DNA of 64,000 nucleotides from G965216905 sp965216905 (GTDB lineage Bacteria; Actinomycetota; Acidimicrobiia; Spongiisociales; ZC4RG35): the NCBI GenBank assembly GCA_965216905.1, contig OZ244213.1, positions 3,348,001 through 3,412,000 on the forward strand, written 5' to 3'. A model generated the notes under the pieces. It saw nothing but the letters and a program-made list of their open reading frames with translations. It had not been told where the DNA came from and ran no database searches. The position numbers were made by a program, and so were the translations under genes. This document shows positions 52,012 through 60,234 of this stretch, in pieces (the stretch's first letter is position 1; the number at the start of each line of letters is the position of its first letter).

Positions 52012-52037
52012 AGCGTCGGGCTCTCACCCACGCCAAC

Positions 52038-52077
52038 GACACAGGGCCCCGGAGCTCCCGCTCCGAGGCCCTGTGTC
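52038..52077. terminator. Bidirectional terminator 1 between convergent genes
   Basis: GACACAGGGCC/GGCCCTGTGTC, 11-bp perfect stem continued after one mismatch by CGGAG/CTCCG, with a 6-nt loop. Lies in the gap between the surface-protein stop (52011) and the pnp stop (52119). Confidence 0.8.
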
Positions 52078-52084
52078 GGTTCTC

Positions 52085-52115
52085 ATCGAGGTCTCCGCTG
52101 GACGGAGACCTCGAT
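52085..52115. terminator. Bidirectional terminator 2 (pnp side)
   Basis: ATCGAGGTCTCCG-CTGGA-CGGAGACCTCGAT, a perfect 13-bp stem with a 5-nt loop, 4 nt past the pnp stop. Two strong hairpins in series isolate the pnp operon from the opposing gene. Confidence 0.8.
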
Positions 52116-52118
52116 GCG

Positions 52119-54542
52119 TCAGGCTCGATCGATCTCGTCGAAGGCCTCGTCGAACGACACCGCCGGCTTGCGCCGATCGCCATCGCTGGCGGGCTGACCT
52201 GAGGACTGCCGGCCCCGGTCGCCACCGCGACCACGGTCACCGCGCCGGTCGCCCCGGCCACCATCGCGACCACGGCCACCATCCCGACCCCGGCCGCCAT
52301 CGCGACCACGGCCACGGTCACGGCCTCCACGATCGCGGCCACCACCATCTCCGTCGGAGGCCCCACCACCTCGCGGGGTGTACTCGAGCTCATCGACCAG
52401 ATCGAGAGAGACCTTTCCTCCCCGATCGATCTCTCCGACCGTCACCTTGACGATCTGATCCATCTCGAGGTAGTCCTCGACCCGATCCACCCGTCGCGAG
52501 CTGTCGAGCTTGGAGATGTGGAGCAGGCCATCCCGCCCCGGGAGAATGTTGACGAAGGCACCGAACTTGGTGATGTTCACCACCTTGCCGTCGTACTCCT
52601 TGCCGAGCTCTGGCTCCGGAGGGAAGGCAATCATCATCACCCGCTCCTTGGCGTCGGCCAAGACGTCGCCATCACTCGATGCGATACGGACGATTCCGAT
52701 GTTGCCCTCTTCTTCGATCTCGATCGTGGCGCCGGTCTCTTCTTCGAGTTCTCGAATGACCTTGCCCTTGGGACCGATGACCTCGCCGATCTTGTCCTTG
52801 GGGATCTCGACGGCCTCGATCCGGGGAGCGTGACGATTGAGTTCGACGCGGGGCTCGGAGATGACGTCGGTCATCGCCGAGAGGATCTTCAACCGGGCCT
52901 CACGGGCCTGGTCGAGTGCGCCGGTCAACACCTCGGAGGGAAGTCCCTGGAGTTTCGTGTCGAGCTGGAGCGCAGTGATCACGTCCGCAGTACCGGCCAC
53001 CTTGAAGTCCATGTCTCCGAGTGCGTCCTCCGCACCCAGGATGTCGGTGAGGGTGACGTACTTCCCATCCCGGTGGATGAGTCCCATCGCGATTCCGGCG
53101 ACCGGAGCGATGATCGGCACGCCGGCGTCCATCAGCGAGAGGCTGGATGCACACACCGACGCCATCGACGTCGAGCCGTTGGACGACAGCACCTCCGAAA
53201 CCAAACGGAGTGCGTACGGGAACTCCTCCGGGGTCGGCACCACCGGATGCACGGCCTTCTCGGCCAAGGCACCGTGCCCGATCTCTCGACGCTTGGGACC
53301 GCGCATGAACCCGGCCTCCCCCGTCGAGAACGGCGGGAAGTTGTAATGGTGCATATAGCGCTTCGACTCCTCGATCCCGAGGTTGTCGAGCATCTGCTCC
53401 ATCTTGAGCATTCCGAGCGTGGCGAGGTTGAGAACCTGGGTCTCTCCCCGCTGGAACAACCCCGACCCGTGCGTCCGCGGTACCACACCCACCTCGACCG
53501 AGAGGTCGCGGAGGTCGGAGGAACTCCGGCCATCGAGTCGGATGCCGTCTTCGACCACGCGACGCCGCATCATGTCCTTCATGAGCGCCTTGAACGCACG
53601 CTTGACCTGGCCGACCCGCTCGGCATCGGCGTCCGCGGCATCGAGACCGAGCTCGGTCATCGTGGCCTGGAGGGCTGCATCCTGTGCGGTGTTCCGGTCG
53701 TGCTTGTCGGCGATGGTGATCACCGAGGCCAGCTTCGAGGCGGCCACTCGCTCGACATCGGCGCGGACCTCGTCCGAGTAGTCGACGGCTACCGGCCACT
53801 CGACGTGCCGCTTCTCCACCTTCGACGCGAGTTCGAGCTGCAGGTCGACGAGCTGGGCGATGTACTGCTTGGACTCTTCGAGCCCGCGAGCCACCGTCGC
53901 CTCATCCGACGGTGGAGCGCCATCGCCGATCAGACGAAGCCCATTCGTGGTCGAGCCGGCCTCGACCATGATGATGTCGATGCCGTCGTCTCCACTCCGA
54001 CCACCGGCGACGACGAGTTCGAACACCGACGACTCCAGGTCTTCATGGGTCGGGAACGGCAGCCACTCGCCGTCCTTGAGCGCCAGGCGAATCGCGGCGA
54101 TCGGGCCCTCGAAGGGAATCGGGCTCACCGACAATGCCGCCGAGGCTCCGTTGAGCGCAACGACGTCGAACGGATTGTCTTCGTCGACCGCCAGTGACGT
54201 CATCACGATGTGGGTCTCGCATCGATAGCCGTCCTTGAACGAAGGGCGGAGCGGTCGGTCCACCAGCCGGCAGGTGAGGATGGCCTGTTCGGTGGGCCGG
54301 CCCTCACGCCGGAAGAAGGACCCGGGGATCCGTCCGGCGGCGTACATCCGCTCTTCGAAGTCGACGGTCAGCGGGAAGAAGTCGACGCCTTCCCGTATCC
54401 GCCGATTGGCGGTCGCCGTGACCAGCATCTGAGTGTCATCGAGCGACGCCACCACGGCGCCGTCGGCTTGCAGGGCGAGCTTGCCCGTGGCGAAGCTGAT
54501 GGTCTTGCCACCGACCTCGCCGGAAACCGTGAACTCTGGCAC
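52119..54542 (-). CDS. pnp: Polyribonucleotide nucleotidyltransferase (PNPase)
   Basis: 807 residues. Phosphorolytic 3'-5' exoribonuclease and RNA tailing enzyme. Two RNase PH-like domains (FFPLTVDFEERMYAAGRIPGS; GLFQRGETQVL; FPPFSTGEAGFMRGPKRRE), a KH domain (IGEVIGPKGKVIRELEEETG) and an S1 domain (GKVVNITKFGAFVNILPGRDGLLHIS). The last 85 residues are a Gly/Arg/Asp tail of GRDGG-type repeats, an RNA-binding extension not found in E. coli PNPase. The ATG follows AAAGGAGACACC. Last gene of the rimP-pnp operon, separated from rpsO by a hairpin-rich spacer. Confidence 0.97.
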   Translation of the reverse strand: MPEFTVSGEVGGKTISFATGKLALQADGAVVASLDDTQMLVTATANRRIREGVDFFPLTVDFEERMYAAGRIPGSFFRREGRPTEQAILTCRLVDRPLRPSFKDGYRCETHIVMTSLAVDEDNPFDVVALNGASAALSVSPIPFEGPIAAIRLALKDGEWLPFPTHEDLESSVFELVVAGGRSGDDGIDIIMVEAGSTTNGLRLIGDGAPPSDEATVARGLEESKQYIAQLVDLQLELASKVEKRHVEWPVAVDYSDEVRADVERVAASKLASVITIADKHDRNTAQDAALQATMTELGLDAADADAERVGQVKRAFKALMKDMMRRRVVEDGIRLDGRSSSDLRDLSVEVGVVPRTHGSGLFQRGETQVLNLATLGMLKMEQMLDNLGIEESKRYMHHYNFPPFSTGEAGFMRGPKRREIGHGALAEKAVHPVVPTPEEFPYALRLVSEVLSSNGSTSMASVCASSLSLMDAGVPIIAPVAGIAMGLIHRDGKYVTLTDILGAEDALGDMDFKVAGTADVITALQLDTKLQGLPSEVLTGALDQAREARLKILSAMTDVISEPRVELNRHAPRIEAVEIPKDKIGEVIGPKGKVIRELEEETGATIEIEEEGNIGIVRIASSDGDVLADAKERVMMIAFPPEPELGKEYDGKVVNITKFGAFVNILPGRDGLLHISKLDSSRRVDRVEDYLEMDQIVKVTVGEIDRGGKVSLDLVDELEYTPRGGGASDGDGGGRDRGGRDRGRGRDGGRGRDGGRGRDGGRGDRRGDRGRGGDRGRQSSGQPASDGDRRKPAVSFDEAFDEIDRA

Positions 54543-54579
54543 GGTGTCTCCTTTGGTTCGGGGGGCGTCGACCCGTTAC

Positions 54580-54618
54580 CAGTGGTCATCTCTCGGCCGT
54601 GTCGAGAGATCGCCACTG
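54580..54618 (-). ncRNA. Long hairpin in the pnp leader (likely RNase III-type processing site)
   Basis: CAGTGG and CCACTG enclose a 2x2 internal loop and a perfect ATCTCTCG/CGAGAGAT stem with a 7-nt loop. It lies 38 nt upstream of the pnp ATG. In Streptomyces the rpsO-pnp spacer carries a hairpin cut by RNase III, and this has the same position and shape. Function inferred. Confidence 0.6.
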
Positions 54619-54690
54619 ACAACCGGTCATCAACCCCGTTGTGTGTCCGACCCGTAGCGGATCGGCGATCCCACCGCGTGGGTGGAACTG

Positions 54691-54714
54691 TTCCGCGTCG
54701 TTGGCAACGCGGAA
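54691..54714 (-). ncRNA. Hairpin in the rpsO-pnp spacer
   Basis: TTCCGCGT/ACGCGGAA, a perfect 8-bp stem with an 8-nt loop. Together with the hairpins on either side it may form a regulatory leader comparable to actinobacterial pnp-associated RNAs; not confirmed. Confidence 0.5.
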
Positions 54715-54716
54715 AC

Positions 54717-54738
54717 GGAGAGCGGTCGTTCGCTCCCC
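54717..54738 (-). terminator. Partial terminator after rpsO
   Basis: GGxGAGCG/CGCTCxCC hairpin, 9 nt past the rpsO stop, followed in the mRNA by GTTTCC. Likely an attenuator that lets part of transcription continue into pnp. Confidence 0.5.
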
Positions 54739-54746
54739 GTAGAACG

Positions 54747-55004
54747 TCAGCGGCGCAGGCCGAGTGCCGAGATCAGGGAACGATACCGCTCGACATCCTG
54801 GTTTCGCAGGTAGTTCAGGAGTCGACGGCGCTTCCCGACCAGCATCAGCAGCCCTCGCCGGCTGTGGTGATCGTGCTTGTGCTCTCGCAGATGATCGGTG
54901 AGGTGGGCAATACGCTCTGACAGCAGCGCCACCTGGACCTCGGGAGAGCCCGTGTCCGAGTCGTGGGTTCCGAACTCGGTGATGATGTCCTGTGTGGTCT
55001 TCAT
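54747..55004 (-). CDS. rpsO: 30S ribosomal protein S15
   Basis: 85 residues, slightly shorter than the usual 89. Binds 16S rRNA early in assembly of the small subunit platform. Core motif is intact: GSPEVQVALLSERIAHLTDHLREHKHDHHSRRGLL... with the RRRLLNYLR helix. Located directly upstream of pnp, the standard bacterial order. Its own promoter (TACACT) lies in the spacer after sdaA, and the leader of about 130 nt includes GTGCCCC/GGGGAACAC, a possible S15 autoregulatory structure. Confidence 0.97.
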   Translation of the reverse strand: MKTTQDIITEFGTHDSDTGSPEVQVALLSERIAHLTDHLREHKHDHHSRRGLLMLVGKRRRLLNYLRNQDVERYRSLISALGLRR

Positions 55005-55139
55005 ACGCGTGTGAAAGTTTCCTCAGTGGGTGTTCCCCGATACGTGGGGCACGTTCGTGTTCCTGCGAGGAGCGAATTCCGATGCGGATTCACGCTACTT
55101 CGAAGGAAAGAGAGGCGACCGGAGACCGGAGCCGACGGG

Positions 55140-55145
55140 AGTGTA
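55140..55145 (-). promoter_or_regulatory. -10 box of rpsO
   Basis: TACACT on the minus strand, just past the sdaA stop. A poor -35 (TTCGAG, 18-bp spacing) precedes it. It would allow rpsO-pnp to be expressed apart from the upstream operon. Confidence 0.45.
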
Positions 55146-55180
55146 CCACGACAGACCGATTCGCTCGAATGCATCCTGCG

Positions 55181-56539
55181 TCAGCAGTCCGGAAGGGCAA
55201 CCGTGACCGCCAGGCCGCCGAGGCTGGTCTCCTTGTACCGCCGATCCATGTCCATTCCCGTGAGCCGCAGCGTTTCGATCGCCGTGTCGAGCGAGACGAC
55301 ATGGGTGCCATCGCCGCGCAGCGCCAACGACGCCGCCGTGATCGCCTTCACGGCCCCGACCGCGTTGCGCTCGATGCATGGCACCTGCACCAGCCCGGCG
55401 ACGGGGTCGCAGGTCAGGCCGAGATTGTGTTCCAGGGCGATCTCGGCGGCGTTCTCCACCTGGGCAGGTGTTCCTCCGAGTGCAGCCGTCAGTCCGGCGG
55501 CCGCCATCGCACATGCCGATCCCACCTCGCCCTGGCATCCGAGTTCGGCACCGGAGATTCCGGCGTTCGCCTTCAGCAGCGAGCCGATGGCGGCCGCGGT
55601 CAACAGGTACTCGTGAATCGGTTGCTCGGCGGTCGGCTTGCAGTGCTCGGTCAGGAATCGAAGGACGGCCGGGACGATGCCTGCAGCTCCGTTGGTCGGC
55701 GCCGTCACGATTCGGTGTCCTGCGGCATTCTCCTCGTTCACGGCGATCGCCCACACCCCCGCCCAATCGGTCGGCTCCGATGGTGGGAGGGAACGGGCCA
55801 CCGTGTGTTCGGCGAGATCGAGCGCCAGATCCCTGGCGCGTCGCCGCACACCCAACGGCCCGGGCAGCAGGCCGGTGGCGCGCAGTCCCCGGTCGATGGA
55901 TTCGAACATCACGCCGGCGATGTGGTCGAGCCCCGCATCGAGCGCCGCCCGGTCGCGAAACGCCAGCTCGTTGGCGCGCACCACGTCTGCGATCGTCCCG
56001 CCTCCCGCCCGATCGACCAACTCCGTAGCGCTGTCGAATGGGTACGGCACCGGCACGGCCTCCACCGACGCCGCCTCGTGATCACCGGCTTCGACCACGA
56101 AGCCACCACCGATGGAAGCAAACGATCGATCGGCAATCGCGACGCCGTGAGCGTCGAACGCGGTGAACTCCACGACGTTGGCATGCTCCGGGCGAAACGC
56201 CGAGGTGAACACGATGTCGGACGTCACGTCGAACTCGATCTCGACGCCATTCGCCAACCTCAGCGCTCGAGTGTTGGCGGTCCGATCCCACAGCGTGCCA
56301 ACCACGTCCATTCCCACGGTCGCCGGCTCATGTCCGGCGAGGCCCATGACGACTGCCTGGTCGGTACCATGCCCTCGACCGGTCAGCGCCAGCGACCCGA
56401 ACAACTCGACCCGGACACGCACAACCGTGCCCGGGAGCCCGCCGGCGAACCGGTAGGCCGCAACCATCGGCCCGACCGTGTGCGAGCTCGACGGGCCGAT
56501 CCCGACCTTGAACAACTCGAAGACGCCGACATAGCTCAT
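55181..56539 (-). CDS. sdaA: L-serine ammonia-lyase, iron-sulfur-dependent, single chain
   Basis: 452 residues. Converts L-serine to pyruvate and ammonia. N-terminal beta domain with IGPSSSHTVGPM and the C-terminal alpha domain with VTAPTNGAAGIVPAVL and the 4Fe-4S Cys residues (GCQGEVGSACAMAA, and CDPVAGLVQVPCIERN). Length matches the fused type. The ATG overlaps the ribF stop by 4 nt, so it is translated in the same operon. This is an unusual insertion between ribF and rpsO. Confidence 0.95.
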   Translation of the reverse strand: MSYVGVFELFKVGIGPSSSHTVGPMVAAYRFAGGLPGTVVRVRVELFGSLALTGRGHGTDQAVVMGLAGHEPATVGMDVVGTLWDRTANTRALRLANGVEIEFDVTSDIVFTSAFRPEHANVVEFTAFDAHGVAIADRSFASIGGGFVVEAGDHEAASVEAVPVPYPFDSATELVDRAGGGTIADVVRANELAFRDRAALDAGLDHIAGVMFESIDRGLRATGLLPGPLGVRRRARDLALDLAEHTVARSLPPSEPTDWAGVWAIAVNEENAAGHRIVTAPTNGAAGIVPAVLRFLTEHCKPTAEQPIHEYLLTAAAIGSLLKANAGISGAELGCQGEVGSACAMAAAGLTAALGGTPAQVENAAEIALEHNLGLTCDPVAGLVQVPCIERNAVGAVKAITAASLALRGDGTHVVSLDTAIETLRLTGMDMDRRYKETSLGGLAVTVALPDC

Positions 56540-57489
56540 GTCGCTCCCGGGGAGGACGCGCCGACCAGTATCGCCGATGCGGACTCGATGTCGACGCGAA
56601 TCTGCTCGACCAGGGCGGCCGCGTCCGGAAACTTCCGCTCACCTCGGATCCTGCCGAGGAACACCAATCCGACCTGCAACCCGTAGAGATCGTGTTCGCC
56701 GTCGAGCAGGTGCGCCTCCACCGTGCGTCGGGCGGTCCCGAAGGTGGGCCGGAACCCCACGTTGACCACGGCGCGGTGCGCATCGTCACCAACGACGGCC
56801 CATGCGGCGTAGACGCCGTCGAAGGGGATGACCATTCGCTCGTCGATGGCGAGGTTGGCGGTGGGTATCCCGATCGAGCGCCCGCGTCCATCTCCTTCCA
56901 CGACGATCCCTCGGAGCTCGTATGGTCGCCCGAGGAGTGTTGCCGCCTCCTCGACGTCGCCCGATTCGAGCAAGCTCCGGATACGACTCGAGGAGATGGG
57001 CGCATCTTCGGCATCGAGAAGATCGACCACCTCGACCTGGTAGCCGGCTTGGGAGCCGCTTGCTCGCAACGTCTCGGTGTCGCCGCCACGGTGGAGCCCG
57101 AACCGGAAGTCCTCGCCGACGGCGACATGCCGAGCCGCGAGCCGGACGGCCAGGACGTCCTCGGCAAACACCGAGGGCTGCATCCGCCGGATCTGATCGA
57201 AGGGAAGCACACCCACGATCTGGAAACCCAGCTCGGCGAAACGCTCGATCCGTTGCCCGATCGTCGACAACAGGCGCGGAGCGCGCTCGGGCGCGACGAT
57301 CTCCAGCGGGTGCGGGTCGAAGGTGAGCACCGTCGGTGTGAGATGCCGCGACTCGGCGGATTCGACCAGCGTGGACAGCACCCGACGATGGCCGAGGTGG
57401 ACTCCGTCGAAGACTCCGATGGAAACCGCGGTCTCCACTGCTTCTGCCAGCTTCCATCCCAACGGGTCTCCGGTCAGCACTTCTGTCAT
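56536..57489 (-). CDS. ribF: Bifunctional riboflavin kinase / FAD synthetase
   Basis: 317 residues. Makes FMN and then FAD from riboflavin. N-terminal nucleotidyltransferase domain: VSIGVFDGVHLGHRRVL, LTFDPHPLEIV, VGEDFRFGLHRGGD. C-terminal kinase domain: RSIGIPTANL, VYAAWAVV, HLLDGEHDLYG. ATG overlaps the truB stop (ATGA). Dodecin in the same window is another flavin-related gene, but there is no sign of shared control. Confidence 0.96.
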   Translation of the reverse strand: MTEVLTGDPLGWKLAEAVETAVSIGVFDGVHLGHRRVLSTLVESAESRHLTPTVLTFDPHPLEIVAPERAPRLLSTIGQRIERFAELGFQIVGVLPFDQIRRMQPSVFAEDVLAVRLAARHVAVGEDFRFGLHRGGDTETLRASGSQAGYQVEVVDLLDAEDAPISSSRIRSLLESGDVEEAATLLGRPYELRGIVVEGDGRGRSIGIPTANLAIDERMVIPFDGVYAAWAVVGDDAHRAVVNVGFRPTFGTARRTVEAHLLDGEHDLYGLQVGLVFLGRIRGERKFPDAAALVEQIRVDIESASAILVGASSPGAT

Positions 57490-58352
57490 TGCGGGACCAC
57501 CACCTCGGGCACGAGCCTCCCGCCTTCGGGGCGGGAGACCGCCAGGAGCCGCCCGGTCTCGTCGAGAACTCGCACCACCTCGTGGCCGGTGGTGGCCACT
57601 TCCACGCGACGTCCGTTCTGCACCAGCGGCGCGACGTCGGCGTCGACGGTCACCGCCGGAAGGTGCCCGAGTGCGGCGGCGGGAGTGAGGGCGGCTTCTT
57701 CCCATCGGTCCAGGCCCTCGAGCGAGATCGCCCGGTCGAGCCCGAGCCCGCCGATCCGAGTCCGCCGCAACGCCACGAGGTGGGCGCGACCGCCGCAGGC
57801 GCGGGCCAGGTCGTCGGCCAGCACCCGCACATATGTGCCTTTCCCGCAGACCACTCGGAAGTCGACGACCGGATGGGGCGGCGGCCCGGTTGCGGTGATC
57901 TCGAACTCGTCGATGAAGACCGTCCGCGATCGACGCTCGACCTCGATGCCCTCCCGTGCGAGCTCATAGAGACGCCTGCCGTGATGCTTCAGGGCCGAGA
58001 CCATCGGAGGCACTTGCTCGATCTCGCCGATGAAACCCCGGGCGGCGTTCTCGACCTGACGCTGGTCGACGTTCATCTCCTTGCGCTCGATCTCCTCGCC
58101 ATCGGCGTCGAGTGTGTCGGTGGCCACGCCGAATACCGCCGACGCGAGGTACTCCTTCTCCGCATCCTGGACATACCGGATCAGACGAGTCACCGATCCC
58201 ACCGCCACCACCACCACGCCCGTGGCCATCGGATCCAGCGTCCCGGCATGTCCACACTTCCGGACTCCGGTAGCCCGACGAACCCCCGCCACGACGTCAT
58301 GGGAGGTGACGCCGGACGGCTTGTCCACGATCAGGAACGATCCCGACGACAA
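57486..58352 (-). CDS. truB: tRNA pseudouridine(55) synthase TruB
   Basis: 288 residues. Isomerises U55 in the T-loop of tRNAs. The catalytic Asp lies in KCGHAGTLDPMATGVV; other family blocks are FLIVDKPSGVTSHDVV, YLASAVFGVATDTLDADG, VPPMVSALKHHGRRLYELAR and GKGTYVRVLADDLA. The start is placed at TTG 58352, 8 nt past the nrnA stop, since no ATG or GTG lies before the conserved N-terminus. No strong ribosome binding site, consistent with coupling to nrnA. Confidence 0.93.
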   Translation of the reverse strand: MSSGSFLIVDKPSGVTSHDVVAGVRRATGVRKCGHAGTLDPMATGVVVVAVGSVTRLIRYVQDAEKEYLASAVFGVATDTLDADGEEIERKEMNVDQRQVENAARGFIGEIEQVPPMVSALKHHGRRLYELAREGIEVERRSRTVFIDEFEITATGPPPHPVVDFRVVCGKGTYVRVLADDLARACGGRAHLVALRRTRIGGLGLDRAISLEGLDRWEEAALTPAAALGHLPAVTVDADVAPLVQNGRRVEVATTGHEVVRVLDETGRLLAVSRPEGGRLVPEVVVPQ

Positions 58353-58360
58353 GATCGAAC

Positions 58361-59335
58361 TCAGCCGTCGAGGGGGGCGAGTCGGGAGCGAACTTCGTCG
58401 ACGGCGGCCGCGGCGGTTCCCCGGAACGTGAAGCCGGCCGCGTTGTGGTGGCCACCCCCGCCGAGCTCTGCCGCGATGGTACCGACGTCGATGCGCCCCC
58501 TCGACCGGAGGCTCCCCTTCACCTGGCCATCGCCGACTTCCTTCAGCAGGAGGGCGACGTCGGATTCCCGGGCGACCCGAAGGTCGTCGATCAGGCCGTC
58601 GGTCTCGTCCATGCCGATGCCCGCTTCCTCGAGGTCCGATGCGTGCAGAGTCGACCAGACGAGCCGCCGATCGATCTCGAGAGAGGCTCGGCCGAGCACG
58701 GCCGACGCGACCCGGAGGTAACCGAAGGGCAACTCCTCGTACACATGGCGACCGACTCGCTCCGGTCGTGCTCCCGCCGCCACCAGCCTCGACGCGACCG
58801 CCAACGTCGCCGCCGACGTGTTCGAATACTGGAAACGGCCGGTGTCTGTGACGATTCCGGTGTGGAGGCAGGTGGCGGTCATCTCGTCCAGATCCCACGA
58901 CATCTCGTCGAGCAGCTCGGAGACGAGCTCTGCGGTGGACGAGACCTCGGGTTCGATGACATTGATGTGCCCAAAACCCGTGTTGGAGGCGTGATGGTCG
59001 ACAACGATCAAGGTTTCGGCCATGGAGGCCGCTTCGGCCAGCGAACCCAGCCGATCAATCGATCCTGCATCGAAGCTGATCATCAGACGCGGCTCGGCAG
59101 GAATGCTGGCGGGAGGAACCAGGAGGTCGATGGGAAGGAATCGATACATCTCGGGAAGCACATACGGCTCGCCGAACGACGGGAGCACTTCGATTCCCCG
59201 CCGCCTGGCCGCCCACGCCAACCCCAGCATCGATCCGAGCGCATCGCCGTCCGGACCGACGTGACAACACAACACCATCTGATCCGCCCGGGAGATTCGC
59301 CGAGCGGCTTCGATGAGCTCACGCGACCGTTCCAT
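58361..59335 (-). CDS. nrnA: DHH/DHHA1 phosphoesterase, NrnA-type oligoribonuclease
   Basis: 324 residues. Degrades very short RNA (nanoRNA) and, in some species, pAp or cyclic-di-AMP products. Motifs: CHVGPDGDALGS (DxD metal site), ISFDAGSIDRLG, IVVDHHASN (DHH), GIVTDTGRFQYSNT, and the C-terminal DHHA1 loop ELGGGGHHNAAGF. Start at ATG 59335 overlaps the rbfA stop (TGATG); GTG 59338 is possible. Its place between rbfA and truB is common in Actinobacteria. Confidence 0.93.
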   Translation of the reverse strand: MERSRELIEAARRISRADQMVLCCHVGPDGDALGSMLGLAWAARRRGIEVLPSFGEPYVLPEMYRFLPIDLLVPPASIPAEPRLMISFDAGSIDRLGSLAEAASMAETLIVVDHHASNTGFGHINVIEPEVSSTAELVSELLDEMSWDLDEMTATCLHTGIVTDTGRFQYSNTSAATLAVASRLVAAGARPERVGRHVYEELPFGYLRVASAVLGRASLEIDRRLVWSTLHASDLEEAGIGMDETDGLIDDLRVARESDVALLLKEVGDGQVKGSLRSRGRIDVGTIAAELGGGGHHNAAGFTFRGTAAAAVDEVRSRLAPLDG

Positions 59336-59703
59336 CACTCCTCCTCACCGGCACGACGCCGGCGAGCGATTTCTTGCAGCACCTCGTCGATCCGTGCGCC
59401 GGCGGCAACCCCGCCGTCGAGCTCGAACTCCAGCTCCGGCGTGTACTTCATCCGGACCTCCGACCCCAGGATCCGGCGCAGCCGGGGGGCGGCCGCCTCC
59501 AACCCTCGCCGGGCGTCGTCGGCTTTCTCGAAGTCGAGGCACGAGAAGAACACCGTGGCCCGCCGGAGATTGGGGGCAGTCGTCACACCGGTGATCGTCA
59601 CCAGCTCGAGCCTCGGATCCTTCAGTTGTTCGACCTCGGTGGCGATCACGTGATGCACGATCGAATCAACCCGCCGCATTCGAGAGAATCCAGGCTCAGA
59701 CAC
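59335..59703 (-). CDS. rbfA: Ribosome-binding factor A
   Basis: About 122 residues. Needed for late 30S maturation and cold adaptation. Small KH-like fold: MRRVDSIVHHVIATEVEQLK, LVTITGVTTAPNLRRATVFF, LRRILGSEVRMKYTPELEFE. GTG 59703 is chosen because GGAG precedes it; ATG 59724 would add seven residues. Stop overlaps the nrnA start. Confidence 0.94.
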   Translation of the reverse strand: MSEPGFSRMRRVDSIVHHVIATEVEQLKDPRLELVTITGVTTAPNLRRATVFFSCLDFEKADDARRGLEAAAPRLRRILGSEVRMKYTPELEFELDGGVAAGARIDEVLQEIARRRRAGEEE

Positions 59704-59787
59704 CTCGCTCCGACCTCCTGGCATCGACCTCGAACCAGGGTACCGAGGTCACCGATCCAGCCGAAAGGCCCGGCGCCGGACGGCGCC

Positions 59788-60096
59788 TCACGACGACCCG
59801 TCGACATGTTCGGAGACGTCCAGGAATCCGAGCATTGTCTCGAGCACCTCGACCTCTGTCCGGGAGTCCATGTATCGATTCACGAGTTCGATCAGGCCGT
59901 CGATGTCGTCGGACCTCCCCACGATCGCCACGCCGATCGCCGCCCGCTGCCAGGCATTCTGATGGTCGACCTCGGCCACGCTGACCGACGCCTGTCGCTT
60001 GAGGCCCTCGACCACCGGACGCAACACGGACCGCTTTTCCTTGAGTGACTGTGCAGACGGCAGATGCAGCTCGTACCGCAGCCCGGCGACGATCAT
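59788..60096 (-). CDS. DUF503 family protein (YlxP)
   Basis: 102 residues from the ATG at 60096, the start that matches the family N-terminus (MIVAGLRYELHLPSAQSLKE). The function is unknown; homologues sit next to infB and rbfA in Gram-positives and may help ribosome assembly. The core SLKEKRSVLRPVVEGLKRQ and VSVAEVDHQNAWQRAAIGVA is typical. Two further in-frame ATGs at 60111 and 60126, each with its own ribosome binding site, come from a 15-bp repeat and could add MPRGE units to the N-terminus. Confidence 0.88.
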   Translation of the reverse strand: MIVAGLRYELHLPSAQSLKEKRSVLRPVVEGLKRQASVSVAEVDHQNAWQRAAIGVAIVGRSDDIDGLIELVNRYMDSRTEVEVLETMLGFLDVSEHVDGSS

Positions 60097-60163
60097 CTCT
60101 CCCCTCGGCATCTCTCCCCTCGGCATCTCTCACCTTGGCAAGCCCGACCTGGGCAAGCCCGAC
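60094..60163 (-). repeat. 15-bp tandem repeat that multiplies the start region of the DUF503 gene
   Basis: On the minus strand four full 15-bp units and a part unit follow each other: GTCGGGCTTGCCCAG, GTCGGGCTTGCCAAG, GTGAGAGATGCCGAG, GGGAGAGATGCCGAG, then GGGAGAGATG. The last three each supply a purine-rich ribosome binding site and an ATG in the same frame. Confidence 0.85.
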
Positions 60164-60234
60164 TCCGGCGTTGAAGCGAGCGGCTTCGAGTTCGGCGGGG
60201 GTGGGGCACGTCGTCGGACGCTCGGTTCGCAGGA

